Positions 45,091 to 55,335 of a stretch of 64,000 nucleotides of DNA are shown piece after piece. How positions within the stretch are numbered: the stretch's first letter is position 1; every line of letters begins with the position of its first letter. Source of the stretch: Bradyrhizobium diazoefficiens (GTDB lineage Bacteria; Pseudomonadota; Alphaproteobacteria; Rhizobiales; Xanthobacteraceae); NCBI RefSeq assembly GCF_018131185.1, contig NZ_JAFCJE010000003.1, forward strand, positions 558,001 to 622,000, in the 5' to 3' direction. The notes beneath the pieces are model-generated. The model made no database searches. It worked only from the letters and a program-made list of their open reading frames with translations, and was not told the origin of the DNA. The translations under genes and the position numbers were made by a program.

Positions 45091-45172
45091 CCGTCATTGC
45101 GAGCGTAGCGAAGCAATCCAGAGTCTTTCCGCGGAAACGGTCTGGATTGCTTCGCTGCGCTCGCAATGACGG
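45091..45172. repeat. near-perfect inverted repeat, CGTCATTGCGAG family, copy 2
   Basis: Arms of 32 bases at 45091-45122 and 45141-45172 match with one mismatch around an 18-base middle. This very stable hairpin lies between the mtnA stop and the convergent HAD gene and may act as a transcription end or mRNA stabiliser. Confidence 0.85.
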
Positions 45173-45183
45173 AGAATGACGCG

Positions 45184-45819
45184 CTAGCTCAGCTTCAACC
45201 CCGTCGCCTGCTCAAGCTCGGCGATCGCCTGCGTGCCGCTCGCGACCTTGATCGTGGTCATGCCCATCTCGCGCGCGGGCTTCAGATTGACGCCGAGGTC
45301 GTCGAGATAGACGCAGTCGCTCGGATCGACCTTCAGGGTCTCCATCATCATCTTGTAGATGCGCGGGTCGGGCTTGCGCAGGCCGATCTTGGCGGACTCG
45401 ATCACGTGATCGAACAGCACCATGACTTCTGCAATGTAAAGCGAGCGTCCGGTCATGCTGCCAATGGCATTGGCCGGGAGGTTGTTGGTGATGCAGCCGG
45501 TCTTGAATTTCGCTCTGATGCGCTTCAGGGCCTCGACCATCTCGGGGCGCAGATCGCCCTGCAGCAGCGATACCACGTCGCGTCCGCGCACCTCGGCGCC
45601 GAGTGCACGAGATTCTTCGGCGAACAAGTGATCGAACGTGTCGATATCCACCTCGGCGCGCTCGAATTTGGCCCAGGCGTTTTCCAGATGGTTGGCGGCG
45701 TTGGTCCGCCGTATGATGTCGGTGGGCAGTCCGCGCTCTGCCTCGAATCGCGCGAAGGCCTCGAACGGCGAACTCGTCAGCACGCCGCCAAAATCAAAGA
45801 TCACAGCTTGGATCGCCAA
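45184..45819 (-). CDS. HAD-superfamily hydrolase
   Basis: 211 residues. HAD motif I is AVIFDFGGVLTS, motif II is in CITNNLPANA, motif III the lysine in IGLRKPDPRIYK, and motif IV YLDDLGVNLKPAREMG. The long helical cap (residues about 20-100) is of the C1 type found in soluble epoxide hydrolase N-terminal phosphatases and haloacid enzymes. The substrate is unknown. It is convergent with mtnA; a role in methylthioribose salvage is possible but not supported by sequence. Confidence 0.88.
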   Translation of the reverse strand: MAIQAVIFDFGGVLTSSPFEAFARFEAERGLPTDIIRRTNAANHLENAWAKFERAEVDIDTFDHLFAEESRALGAEVRGRDVVSLLQGDLRPEMVEALKRIRAKFKTGCITNNLPANAIGSMTGRSLYIAEVMVLFDHVIESAKIGLRKPDPRIYKMMMETLKVDPSDCVYLDDLGVNLKPAREMGMTTIKVASGTQAIAELEQATGLKLS

Positions 45820-45921
45820 TTCCTGCCCCCCGTCAATTCCTTTCCAAGAGGGCTAGCATGCGCTATCGGCAAGGGCCAGTCCGAAGCAAATTCAGGCGCT
45901 CACCGAACCGACGGCCGAGAC

Positions 45922-46689
45922 ATGTTCCCCATGAAGACGATTGCGACATTCGCCGCGGCTGCTCTGCTGCTCGCCACGCCCGCGCAGGCCATCGTCGGCG
46001 GCGGCACGCCGCAGGCGGATGGTGTCGCGCGTGCCGTCGTCACCATCGTCGGCTCGCGCGGCAATTTCTGCACCGGCAGCCTGATCGCGCCCAGGCTCGT
46101 GCTCACCGTCGCTCACTGCGTGCAGCCCGGCGCTGACTATAAGATCGTCGATCGCGGAATGGACGGCCAGCCGCAATTGACGAACGTGCGCACGGTCGCG
46201 ATCCACCCGAACTTCAACATGCAGGCGATGCAGTCGCACCGCGCCACCGCGGACGTGGCGCTGCTGCAACTGGAAATTCCACTCAAGGGAAAATCCACGG
46301 TGCCGGTCGGCATGCCGCAAATTCCAATTCGGGTCGGCGGCCGTTTCACCATCGCCGGCATCGGCGTCACCGCTCGTGGCGATGGCAAGAGCGGCGGCAT
46401 CACGCGTGTTGCCGCGCTTGTCGCCACCGGCCAGCCCGGGACGCTTCAGATCCGGCTGGTCGATCCCGTAACCAACGGTGTTCGCGACGGAATTGGCGCC
46501 TGCACCGGTGATTCCGGTGGTCCTGTGTTCGAGGACAAACCGAATGGTGCCGTGCTGGTCGGCCTCATCAGCTGGTCCACCGGGCCGAACGGCGCTGCCG
46601 GCTGCGGCGGGCTAACTGGCGTCACGCCGCTCACGCTCTACCGCGACTGGATCTTGCAGACCGCGCGGAGCTGGGGTGCGGCGCTGTGA
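45922..46689 (+). CDS. exported trypsin-like serine protease
   Basis: 255 residues. A signal peptide (MKTIATFAAAALLLATPAQA) is followed by IVGGGTPQADG, the site where trypsins are activated. The catalytic triad is H in LTVAHC, D in ATADVALLQLE and S in CTGDSGGPVF. Cysteine pairs around the His and Ser are as in trypsins. It is predicted to act in the periplasm or outside. ATGs at 45922 and 45931 are both possible starts. Natural substrate unknown. Confidence 0.9.
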   Translation: MFPMKTIATFAAAALLLATPAQAIVGGGTPQADGVARAVVTIVGSRGNFCTGSLIAPRLVLTVAHCVQPGADYKIVDRGMDGQPQLTNVRTVAIHPNFNMQAMQSHRATADVALLQLEIPLKGKSTVPVGMPQIPIRVGGRFTIAGIGVTARGDGKSGGITRVAALVATGQPGTLQIRLVDPVTNGVRDGIGACTGDSGGPVFEDKPNGAVLVGLISWSTGPNGAAGCGGLTGVTPLTLYRDWILQTARSWGAAL

Positions 46690-46813
46690 TTTGACCGCGA
46701 CTTGATCTATGTCATTTTGAAGCGGAAGCGCGTCGGGTGATCATGCCGGCCGCGGAGGAAACGCGTCGTCCATCAAGGGCGGCCACAAAAGCAAGCAAGG
46801 CATAGAAGCAACA

Positions 46814-48316
46814 ATGAATGTCGCTGTTCGCGGTCACGCCGCCACCAAGCAAGCTTCGGAACATTTCGACGTGCTGATCGTCGGCGCCGGCATCTCCGGC
46901 ATCGGCAGCGCCTATCACATCGAAAAGCAGCTGCCGGGCACCAGTTACGTCATCCTGGAGACGCAGGAAACGTTTGGTGGCACCTGGAGCACGCATCGCT
47001 ATCCCGGCATTCGTTCCGACAGCGATCTCCATACTTTCGGCTACAGCTTCAAGCCGTGGGTCGGTCCGCCGATCGCGACCGCCGAGGAGATATTGTCCTA
47101 CATGAACGAGGTCATCGAGGATAACGACCTCGCAAGGCACATCCGCTACAAGCACAAGATCAATTCCGCGAGCTGGTCGAGCGAGCAAAATCTCTGGACC
47201 ATCGAGGCGGTGACGACCGACACCGGCGAGCGCAGGACGTTCACCGCAAACTTCCTCTGGATGTGCCAGGGCTATTATCGCCATTCGGAAGGTTACACGC
47301 CGGAATGGAAGGGCATGGACCGGTTCAAGGGCCGCATCGTCCATCCCCAGACATGGCCCGACGATATCGACCTCACGGGCAAGAAGGTGGTTGTGATCGG
47401 CTCGGGCGCGACGGCGGCAACGCTGGTGCCGAACATCGCGGACAAGTGCGCTCATGTCACCATGTTGCAACGCTCGCCGACCTATTTCCGGCTGGGCCGC
47501 AACGCCATCGAAATAGCGGAGGAGTTGCGCCGGCTCCAGGTCGACGAGGAATGGATCCACGAGATCGTGCGACGCAAGATCCTGTTCGAACAGGATGCTT
47601 TCACGAAACTCTGCGTGTCAAAGCCCGAGCAGGTCAAGAAGGAGCTCATTGGCCAGATCAGCGCGGTCCTAGGTCCGGACTATGACGTCGAGACGCACTT
47701 TACGCCGACATACCGGCCGTGGCGGCAGCGCATTGCGTTCGTGCCCGACGCCGACCTCTTCAAGGGGATTGCCAGCGGCAAGGCCTCCGTCGTCACCGAC
47801 GAGATCGAGTGCTTCGTGGAGAACGGAATCCTGCTCAAATCCGGAAAGTTGCTGGAAGCCGATGTCGTCGTCACCGCGACCGGCTTCAACCTCGCGGCCC
47901 TCGGCGACATCGCCTTCGAGATCGACGGCAAGCCGCTCGCCTTCGGCGACACAGTCACCTACCGCGGCATGATGTTCACGGGCGTGCCGAACATGGTCTG
48001 GGTGTTTGGTTATTTCCGCGCCAGCTGGACGCTGCGCGTCGACCTCGTCGCCGATTTCGTCTGCCGGCTGCTCGGCCACATGAAGGCCAAGGGTGCCAAA
48101 AAGGTCGAGGTCAAGCTGCGTGCTGAGGACCACAACATGCCGATCCTGCCCTGGATCGATCCGGAAAACTTCAACCCCGGCTACATGATGCGCAACATGG
48201 ACCTCTTGCCCAAGCGGGGCGACAAGCCGGAATGGCAGCACAGCCAGGACTACTGGACCGAAAAGGACGAGATCCCGAAGACGGATCTGGACGACAAGGC
48301 GTTTGTTTACGGGTGA
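46814..48316 (+). CDS. flavin-containing monooxygenase, Baeyer-Villiger type
   Basis: 500 residues. The FAD Rossmann motif is VGAGISGIGSAYHIEKQLPG, the NADPH motif VIGSGATAATLVPNI, and between them is the Baeyer-Villiger fingerprint FKGRIVHPQTW (FxGxxxHxxxW). The enzyme inserts oxygen next to a ketone or oxidises soft heteroatoms with NADPH and O2. FGGTWSTHRYPGIRSDSDLHTFG is typical of the class. It is a lone gene with a short leader. Substrate not predictable. Confidence 0.93.
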   Translation: MNVAVRGHAATKQASEHFDVLIVGAGISGIGSAYHIEKQLPGTSYVILETQETFGGTWSTHRYPGIRSDSDLHTFGYSFKPWVGPPIATAEEILSYMNEVIEDNDLARHIRYKHKINSASWSSEQNLWTIEAVTTDTGERRTFTANFLWMCQGYYRHSEGYTPEWKGMDRFKGRIVHPQTWPDDIDLTGKKVVVIGSGATAATLVPNIADKCAHVTMLQRSPTYFRLGRNAIEIAEELRRLQVDEEWIHEIVRRKILFEQDAFTKLCVSKPEQVKKELIGQISAVLGPDYDVETHFTPTYRPWRQRIAFVPDADLFKGIASGKASVVTDEIECFVENGILLKSGKLLEADVVVTATGFNLAALGDIAFEIDGKPLAFGDTVTYRGMMFTGVPNMVWVFGYFRASWTLRVDLVADFVCRLLGHMKAKGAKKVEVKLRAEDHNMPILPWIDPENFNPGYMMRNMDLLPKRGDKPEWQHSQDYWTEKDEIPKTDLDDKAFVYG

Positions 48317-48363
48317 GGGGCGTTCGTGGGTGAGGGGCGACTACTGTCACCACACACTCCACC

Positions 48364-48511
48364 GTCGTCCCGGGGCGCGAAGCGAACCCGGGACCCATAA
48401 CGACAGGGAGTAGTTAGGGAGCGAGCTGGTAACTCCGAGTCTTTGTCAAATGTCTCCCCGTGGCTGGGTCCCGGATCAGCGCTCCGCTTCGCTGCGCTTG
48501 TCCGGGACGAC
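48364..48511. repeat. long inverted repeat, GTCGTCCC family, copy 4
   Basis: GTCGTCCCGG and CCGGGACGAC bound the element. The middle keeps AACTCCGAGTCTTTGTCAAA as in copy 1. It lies between the convergent monooxygenase and response-regulator genes. Confidence 0.75.
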
Positions 48512-48555
48512 ACTGTTCGATGGGTGAGCGGCGTTACAGCTCATTCCCACCACCA

Positions 48556-49465
<910 letters not shown>

Positions 49466-49482
<17 letters not shown>

Positions 49483-52400
49483 GCAATGTTTTCAATGTGT
49501 CCATGTACTGGTCGAGATCGAAGCGGTCGACCAGCGACCGCATTTGCGCGACGAAGTCGGCATGCTCCGGGTGCTCGCTGCCGATCTCGTCCAGCTTCAA
49601 CTGAATGCCCTTGACGTAGCCGATTTGGCCCAGCCCGATCAGCGCCTCGATATGCCGCACCGGCGGCCTCGATCCGCTCTCCGGTCGCCAGAACGGCACT
49701 GCGATTTCGTCCGAGCCATACTGCCATTCGAGCCGGAGGAGCTGGCGGATCGTCTCCAGCAGCCGAGGGATGTCGATCGGCTTCATCAGATAGCCGTCAT
49801 GGAAAGGCTGCGCGAGCGGGGTGCCGTGAGCCTCCAAGGCGCTCGCCGAGACCATCAGGATGCGCGCTTGGTGATGGCCGCTGGCGCGCAAGGCCTCCGC
49901 GACGGCCCAGCCGTCCATGGCGGGCATCGAAATGTCGAGCAGGAACAGGTCGGGCCGGCAATGCTGCGCCAGCGCGAGGCAGCCGGGCCCGTCGGGGGCG
50001 CTGAGCAGGATGAAGCCGAGCGGCGTCAGCACCTCGCGCAGGAGGTCGCGATGAACGGGATCGTCGTCGGTGATGAGGATGGTCTTGCGCGCGCCGTGAT
50101 AGCCGGAGACCGGGGCTTCCACCGGCGCGATGCGCTGGGGATTGGTCACCTCCGACAGCAGGATCTTGACCTTGAACGTCGAGCCGGAGCCGACCTTGCT
50201 CAAGACCTTGATATCGCCGCCCATCACGCCGGCGAGCAGGCGGCTGATGGTCAGGCCAAGCCCGGTGCCGGTCTGCGGCTGCGAGACACCGAGCGCTCCG
50301 CGCTCGAAGGGCGCGAAGATGCGCTCGAGATCGTCGCTCTGGATGCCGGGGCCGGTATCGATCACCTCGAACTCGGCGACGGGGCTGCGATAGTGCACTA
50401 CGAACTGCACGCTGCCGGTCTGGGTGAACTTGATCGCATTGGAGAGCAGGTTGATCAGCACCTGGCGCAGCCGCTTCTCGTCGGCATAGACCACGACCGG
50501 CAAGTGTGGCGGCCGCCGGAACACGAAGTCGATGCCCTTGGCGGCGGCCTGAAGGCGAAACATGCCGACGAGCTGGTCGAGGAATTCGCTGAGGCGCACC
50601 TCATCGCGCGACAGATACAGCCGCCCCGCCTCGATCTTGGAAATATCCAGAATGCCGTCGATCAGGCCGGAGAGGTGGTCGGCGCTGCGGCGGACGACGC
50701 GGACCTGATCGCGCGGCTTGGTGCTCAGCGTCGCGTCCTGTTCGAGCAGTTGCGCATAACCGCTGATCGCATTCAGCGGCGAGCGCAGCTCGTGGCTCAG
50801 GCCCACGACATAGCGGCTCTTGGCGAGGTTGGCGGATTCGGCGACCTCCTTGGCGCGCTGGAGTTCGGCGTCGGTGCGCTTGTGCGCGTCGATCTCCTGG
50901 ATCAGCAGTGTGGTCTGTCGCCGCGTCTCGGCTTCAGCCGCGCGGCGGCTCTGCTGCGCCAGCACGAACAGCCAGGCCACCACGCCGATGATGATGCTGA
51001 GCGAGAAGAACACCTTCCAGAGAACTTCGGAGACCAGCATGTTCTCGCCATGCACGCTCGCCGAGGTCTGCAGATAGATCAGGCCCAACACCAGCGCGAC
51101 GAGGCCGGCGGAGACCACGAAAACGCCGATATACTGGCCGAGTTGCGAGTTGATCCTTGCGTAGATCGGCTGCGGCATCAGCTTGCCCAGCGTCTCCGAC
51201 ACCTGCGCCTGGATCCGGGCGTGCGGCTTGCAGAGATCGTGGCAGCGGGCGTCGAGCGAACAGCACAAGGAGCAGATCGGCCCGGCGTAAGCGGGGCAGG
51301 ACGCCATGTCTTCCGGCTCGAACGAGTGCTCGCAGATGCAGCACTGGATAGCTTCGAGGTTCTGCCAGCTCCGCTTCGGCTTGCGTGCGATGTAGTATTT
51401 GCCGCCTGTGGCCCAGGCGATCAAAGGTGCGGCGATGAAGGCGACCGCGAGCGCGATGAAGGCTGACAGCGCCTTCGCGGTAGGTCCGAACAGGCCATAA
51501 AAGGCGCTGATGGAGATGATGGTCGCGATTGTCATCGCGCCGACGCCGACCGGATTGACGTCGTAGAGATGGGCGCGCTTGAACTCGATCTGCTGCGGCC
51601 GCAATCCAAGCGGCTTGTTGACGATGAGATCCGCGACCAGCGCGCCGACCCAGGCGATCGCGACGTTGGAATAGAGCGCCAGCGTCTGCTCCAGGGCCTT
51701 GTAGACGCCGATCTCCATCAGCAGCAGCGCCACGATGACGTTGAAGACCAGCCAGACGACGCGGCCGGGATGGCTGTGGGTCAAGCGCGAGAAGAAATTC
51801 GACCACGCGATCGAGCCGGCATAGGCGTTGGTGACGTTGATCTTCACTTGCGACAGGATCACGAACGTGCCGGTCAATGCCAGCGCAAGATCAGGCTGCG
51901 ATAGCACGTAGCGGAACGCTTCGAGATACATGTGCGCCGGCTCGGCGGCCTCCTCGGGCGGCACCCCGTGGCTGAGCGCGAAGAAGGTGAGAAACGAGCC
52001 GGCCAGAAGTTTCAACGCGCCGAGCACGATCCAGCCCGGCCCGGCGCTCATGAGCGCTATCCACCAGGAGGTCCTGGACGCCCGGCGGTCCCGCGGCAGA
52101 AATCGCAGGAAGTCGACCTGCTCGCCGATCTGCGCGATCAGCGAAAACACCACCGAGGCCGCAACTCCGAACAGCAGCAGGTCGAAATGTCCGTTGAGAT
52201 CGCCGTGCTCGCCCGAGAACTTGCGCCACTCCGTGAAGGAGCGCGGGTTGTGCCAGGCGATCGCCGCGAACGGAATGATGTGGAGCACGATCCAGAGGGG
52301 CTGCGTCCACAATTGGAAGCGGCTGATCAGCGTGATGCCATAGGCCACCAGCGGGATGATGACGACGGCGCTGATGAGATAGCCGATCGGCCGCGGAATC

Positions 52401-52837
52401 CCGAAGCACATTTCGAGCGCAGACGCGAGGATCACGGCTTCGATCGCAAAGAAGATGAAGGTGAAGGACGCGTAGATCAGCGAGGTGACGGTCGAGCCGA
52501 TGTAGCCGAAGCCGGCGCCCCGCGTCAGCAGGTCGATGTCGATGCCGCATTTGGCGGCATAATAAGCAATCGGCACGCCACAGCAGAAGATGATGGTCGA
52601 GACCACCAGGATGGCGGCGGTCGCGTTGGTGACGCCGTAGTTCAGGGTGATGGTGCCGCCGATCGCCTCCATCGCCAGGAACGAGATCGCGCCCAACGCG
52701 GTGTTGGCGACCCGGGCGGCCGACCAGCGACGCGCGCTCTTGGCCGTGAAGCGCAGCGCGTAGTCTTCCAACGTCTGGTTGGCAACCCATTGGTTATATT
52801 GGCGCCTGACGCGGTCTATTCGCTGCCGCCCTGCCAC
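49466..52837 (-). CDS. NCS1 permease-hybrid histidine kinase fusion
   Basis: 1123 residues in one open frame. Residues 1-480 form a complete NCS1-type (cytosine/purine/allantoin permease) domain with about 12 membrane helices. Residues 499-536 hold nine cysteines, including CCICEHSF and CSLCCSLDARC. Two more helices lie at about 570-590 and 604-628. A coiled coil then leads to HisKA (H682 in GLSHELRSPLNAISGY) and an ATPase (NLLSNAIKFT, DTGPGIQ, GTGLGLTISR). A receiver (D968 in LFLLDISMPAMDGW) and an 85-residue C-terminal helical extension complete it. Architecture suggests that substrate passage or binding in the permease sets kinase activity, as in other transporter-kinases. The start is GTG. 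Confidence 0.93.
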
Positions 52838-52916
52838 TCTGACCCCACTCCCGATACGGACCCGAGCCCTCGCAAATTCCGTACCAAAAGCCTACGTCGG
52901 CATTTTGCGGTGCAGT

Positions 52917-52934
52917 ATACGCGATCTTGCGTAT
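52917..52934. promoter_or_regulatory. candidate operator in the kinase/urtA divergent region
   Basis: A perfect 6-bp dyad ATACGC-6-GCGTAT lies 72 bases upstream of urtA and 80 bases upstream of the kinase start. Its size suits a dimeric NarL-type regulator such as the one at 48556. Confidence 0.5.
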
Positions 52935-53005
52935 GCTTGCGCTGCATAAATTCGAGCCATCCTCACAGCGCCAATTGCGTGTTCTCGAACAAAAGTGGGG
53001 TGCTC

Positions 53006-54265
53006 ATGTCGGACGAAGAAAACAAGGGCCTGTTGTCGCCGCTCCGGCGCAAGTTATTGATGGGAATGGCCGCTGTTCCGGCCATCACGATGCTGCCGCG
53101 GGGATCCTTTGCGCAGGCCCCGGCGACCTCTGCGGTCAACACCACGGGTCTTGCGGTGACGGATACCGAGGTCACGGTCGGTATCTTGCACTCCGCGACC
53201 GGCACCATGGCGATCTCCGAGACCGGCTCGATCGAGGCCGAGAAGCTCGCCATCGAGCAGATCAACGCGGCCGGCGGCGTGCTCGGGCGCAAGATCAAGT
53301 TCATCCAGGAAGACGGCGCCAGCGACTGGCCGACTTTCGCTGAAAAGGCCAAGAAGCTGCTCGTCAACGACAAGGTCGCGGCGATCATGGGCTGCTGGAC
53401 CTCGGCTTCGCGCAAGGCCGTGTTGCCGGTCATGGAGCAGTATAACGGCATGCTCTATTACCCGACCTTCTACGAAGGCCTCGAGCAGTCCAAGAACGTC
53501 ATCTACACCGGCCAGGAAGCGACCCAGCAGATTCTGGCCGGCCTGAACTGGATCGCCAAGGAAAAGGGCGCCAAGTCGTTCTTCTTCATCGGCTCCGACT
53601 ACATCTGGCCGCGCACCTCGAACAAGATCGCGCGCAAGCACGTCGAGAACGTGCTGAAGGGCAAGGTCGTCGGCGAGGAGTATTATGCGCTCGGCAGCAC
53701 CCAGTTCAACTCGGTCATCAACAAGATCAAGCTGACCAAGCCCGACGTGATCTTCACCGACGTCGTCGGCGGCTCGAACGTCGCCTTCTACAAGCAGCTC
53801 AAGGCGGCCGGCATCGACCTCTCCAAGCAGGCGCTGCTGACGATCTCGGTCACCGAAGACGAAATCGACGGCATCGGCGGCGAGAACATCGCGGGCGCCT
53901 ATGCCTGCATGAAATACTTCCAAACGCTCGACAATCCGAACAACAAGGCCTTCGTGCCGGCGTTCAAGAAGATGTGGGGCGAGAAGACTGTCATCGGAGA
54001 CGTCACCCAGGCTGCCTATCTCGGGCCGTGGCTGTGGAAGTTGACCGTCGAGAAGGCCGGCTCCTTCGACGTCGACAAGATCGCAGCAGCCTCGCCGGGC
54101 GTCGAGTTCAAGGGGGCACCGGAAGGCTACGTGCGGATCCACGAGAATCATCACCTCTGGTCGAAGACCCGGGTGGGACGCGCCAAGCTCGATGGCCAGT
54201 TCGAGCTGATCTACGAGACCGCCGATCTCGTCGAGCCGGATCCGTTCCCGAAGGGCTACCAGTAA
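53006..54265 (+). CDS. urtA: urea/short-chain amide ABC transporter substrate-binding protein
   Basis: 419 residues, type I periplasmic binding fold of the UrtA/FmdD group. A Tat-like leader (LRRKLLMGMAAVPAITML) ends near SFAQA. Body marks are VGILHSATGTMAISETGSIE, GCWTSASRKAVLPVMEQYNG and YYPTFYEGLEQSKNVIYTGQ. It binds urea or short amides. The start MSDEENKGLLSP follows GTGGGG. The downstream formamidase and amidase genes point to amides as the real ligands, so the symbol urtA names the family only. Confidence 0.93.
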   Translation: MSDEENKGLLSPLRRKLLMGMAAVPAITMLPRGSFAQAPATSAVNTTGLAVTDTEVTVGILHSATGTMAISETGSIEAEKLAIEQINAAGGVLGRKIKFIQEDGASDWPTFAEKAKKLLVNDKVAAIMGCWTSASRKAVLPVMEQYNGMLYYPTFYEGLEQSKNVIYTGQEATQQILAGLNWIAKEKGAKSFFFIGSDYIWPRTSNKIARKHVENVLKGKVVGEEYYALGSTQFNSVINKIKLTKPDVIFTDVVGGSNVAFYKQLKAAGIDLSKQALLTISVTEDEIDGIGGENIAGAYACMKYFQTLDNPNNKAFVPAFKKMWGEKTVIGDVTQAAYLGPWLWKLTVEKAGSFDVDKIAAASPGVEFKGAPEGYVRIHENHHLWSKTRVGRAKLDGQFELIYETADLVEPDPFPKGYQ

Positions 54266-54391
54266 GCGCAACTCGACCGCGCTTCTCCCAACACCAACGA
54301 GCTCCCTGGCGTGGACCGCAAATCCACGCTCAAGACCCCGCGTCGCGAACCTGCTCGCGACGCGGGACCCTTTCCCTGACGGAGGACATCG

Positions 54392-55318
54392 ATGTTCGGC
54401 GACTACTCGCTTGGTGATCTCGGCTCCATTTTCGTCATGCAGGGGTTTGCCGGACTGATCCTGTTCTCGGTCTATGTCCTGATGGCGCTCGGGCTCGCCA
54501 TCATCTTCGGCCAGATGGGCGTCATCAACATGGCCCATGGCGAGTTCATGATTCTCGGGGCCTACGTTACCTGGATGACCTCCAATCTCTTCCAGGCCTA
54601 TCTGCCAAGCCTGTTCAGCGGCTACTTTTTCCTCGCGATGATCCTGGCCTTTGTCGCATCCGGCGCGCTGGGAATGCTGGTGGAATGGGTACTGATACGT
54701 CACCTCTATAAGCGCCCGCTCGATACGCTGCTCGCCACCTGGGGTCTCAGCCTGATGCTGCAGCAGGCCTATCGCTCCGTCTTCGGCGCGCGCGAGGTCG
54801 GGGTCGAGCTGCCGCAGTGGATGCTGGGCTCGCTGCATGTCACTGAGAGCATCGAAGTGCCGATCAACGGCGTCTTCGTGATGTGTCTCACCGTTTTGAT
54901 CACGATCTCGGTCGCCTACGTGATGTACAAATCGCGTTGGGGCCGCCAGGTGCGCGCTGTCGTGCAGAACCGCATCATGGCCGGCGCCGTCGGCATCAAC
55001 ACCGAAAAAGTCGACCGCTACACGTTCGGCCTCGGTTGCGGCATCGCCGGAATCGCCGGCAGCGCCTTCACCATGATCGGCTCGACCGGGCCGACGTCCG
55101 GGCAGCTCTACATCGTCGATACGTTCCTGGTGGTTGTGTTTGGCGGCGCCGCGAGCCTGCTCGGCACCATCGCCTCGGCCTTCTCGATCTCGCAGACGCA
55201 ATCCACGCTCGAATTCTTCATGTCGGGCTCGATGGCCAAGGTGCTCACGCTGCTCGCCGTTGTCGGCATCCTGATGCTGCGGCCGCAGGGTCTTTTCGCC
55301 CTCAAGGTTCGCAAATAG
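54392..55318 (+). CDS. urtB: amide/urea ABC transporter permease UrtB-type
   Basis: 308 residues, about eight membrane helices of the LivH/UrtB family. Characteristic are LMALGLAIIFGQMGVINMAH (with the GEF that follows), DTLLATWGLSLMLQQAYRSVFG and VFGGAASLLGTIASAFSISQ. It forms the transmembrane channel with UrtC. The start is preceded by GGAGG. It is second in a run of eight same-strand genes that ends at amiE. Confidence 0.95.
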   Translation: MFGDYSLGDLGSIFVMQGFAGLILFSVYVLMALGLAIIFGQMGVINMAHGEFMILGAYVTWMTSNLFQAYLPSLFSGYFFLAMILAFVASGALGMLVEWVLIRHLYKRPLDTLLATWGLSLMLQQAYRSVFGAREVGVELPQWMLGSLHVTESIEVPINGVFVMCLTVLITISVAYVMYKSRWGRQVRAVVQNRIMAGAVGINTEKVDRYTFGLGCGIAGIAGSAFTMIGSTGPTSGQLYIVDTFLVVVFGGAASLLGTIASAFSISQTQSTLEFFMSGSMAKVLTLLAVVGILMLRPQGLFALKVRK

Positions 55319-55335
55319 CAGGAAGCAGGCAAGTC

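Noticed and set aside
45184..45819. MtnC-type enolase-phosphatase of methionine salvage
   Set aside because: It has a generic C1-capped HAD layout and no specific enolase-phosphatase pattern; proximity to mtnA is convergent, not operonic.
45166..45921. A 507-residue version of the serine protease
   Set aside because: The first half is antisense to the HAD gene; the signal peptide marks the true start at 45922 or 45931.
9257..48511. CRISPR array
   Set aside because: The repeats are dispersed inverted elements, not tandem repeats with regular spacers, and no cas genes are present.
51932..53005. A 777-residue version of the UrtA-type protein starting inside the kinase gene
   Set aside because: The upstream part is antisense to the kinase and low in complexity; the signal peptide begins at 53006.
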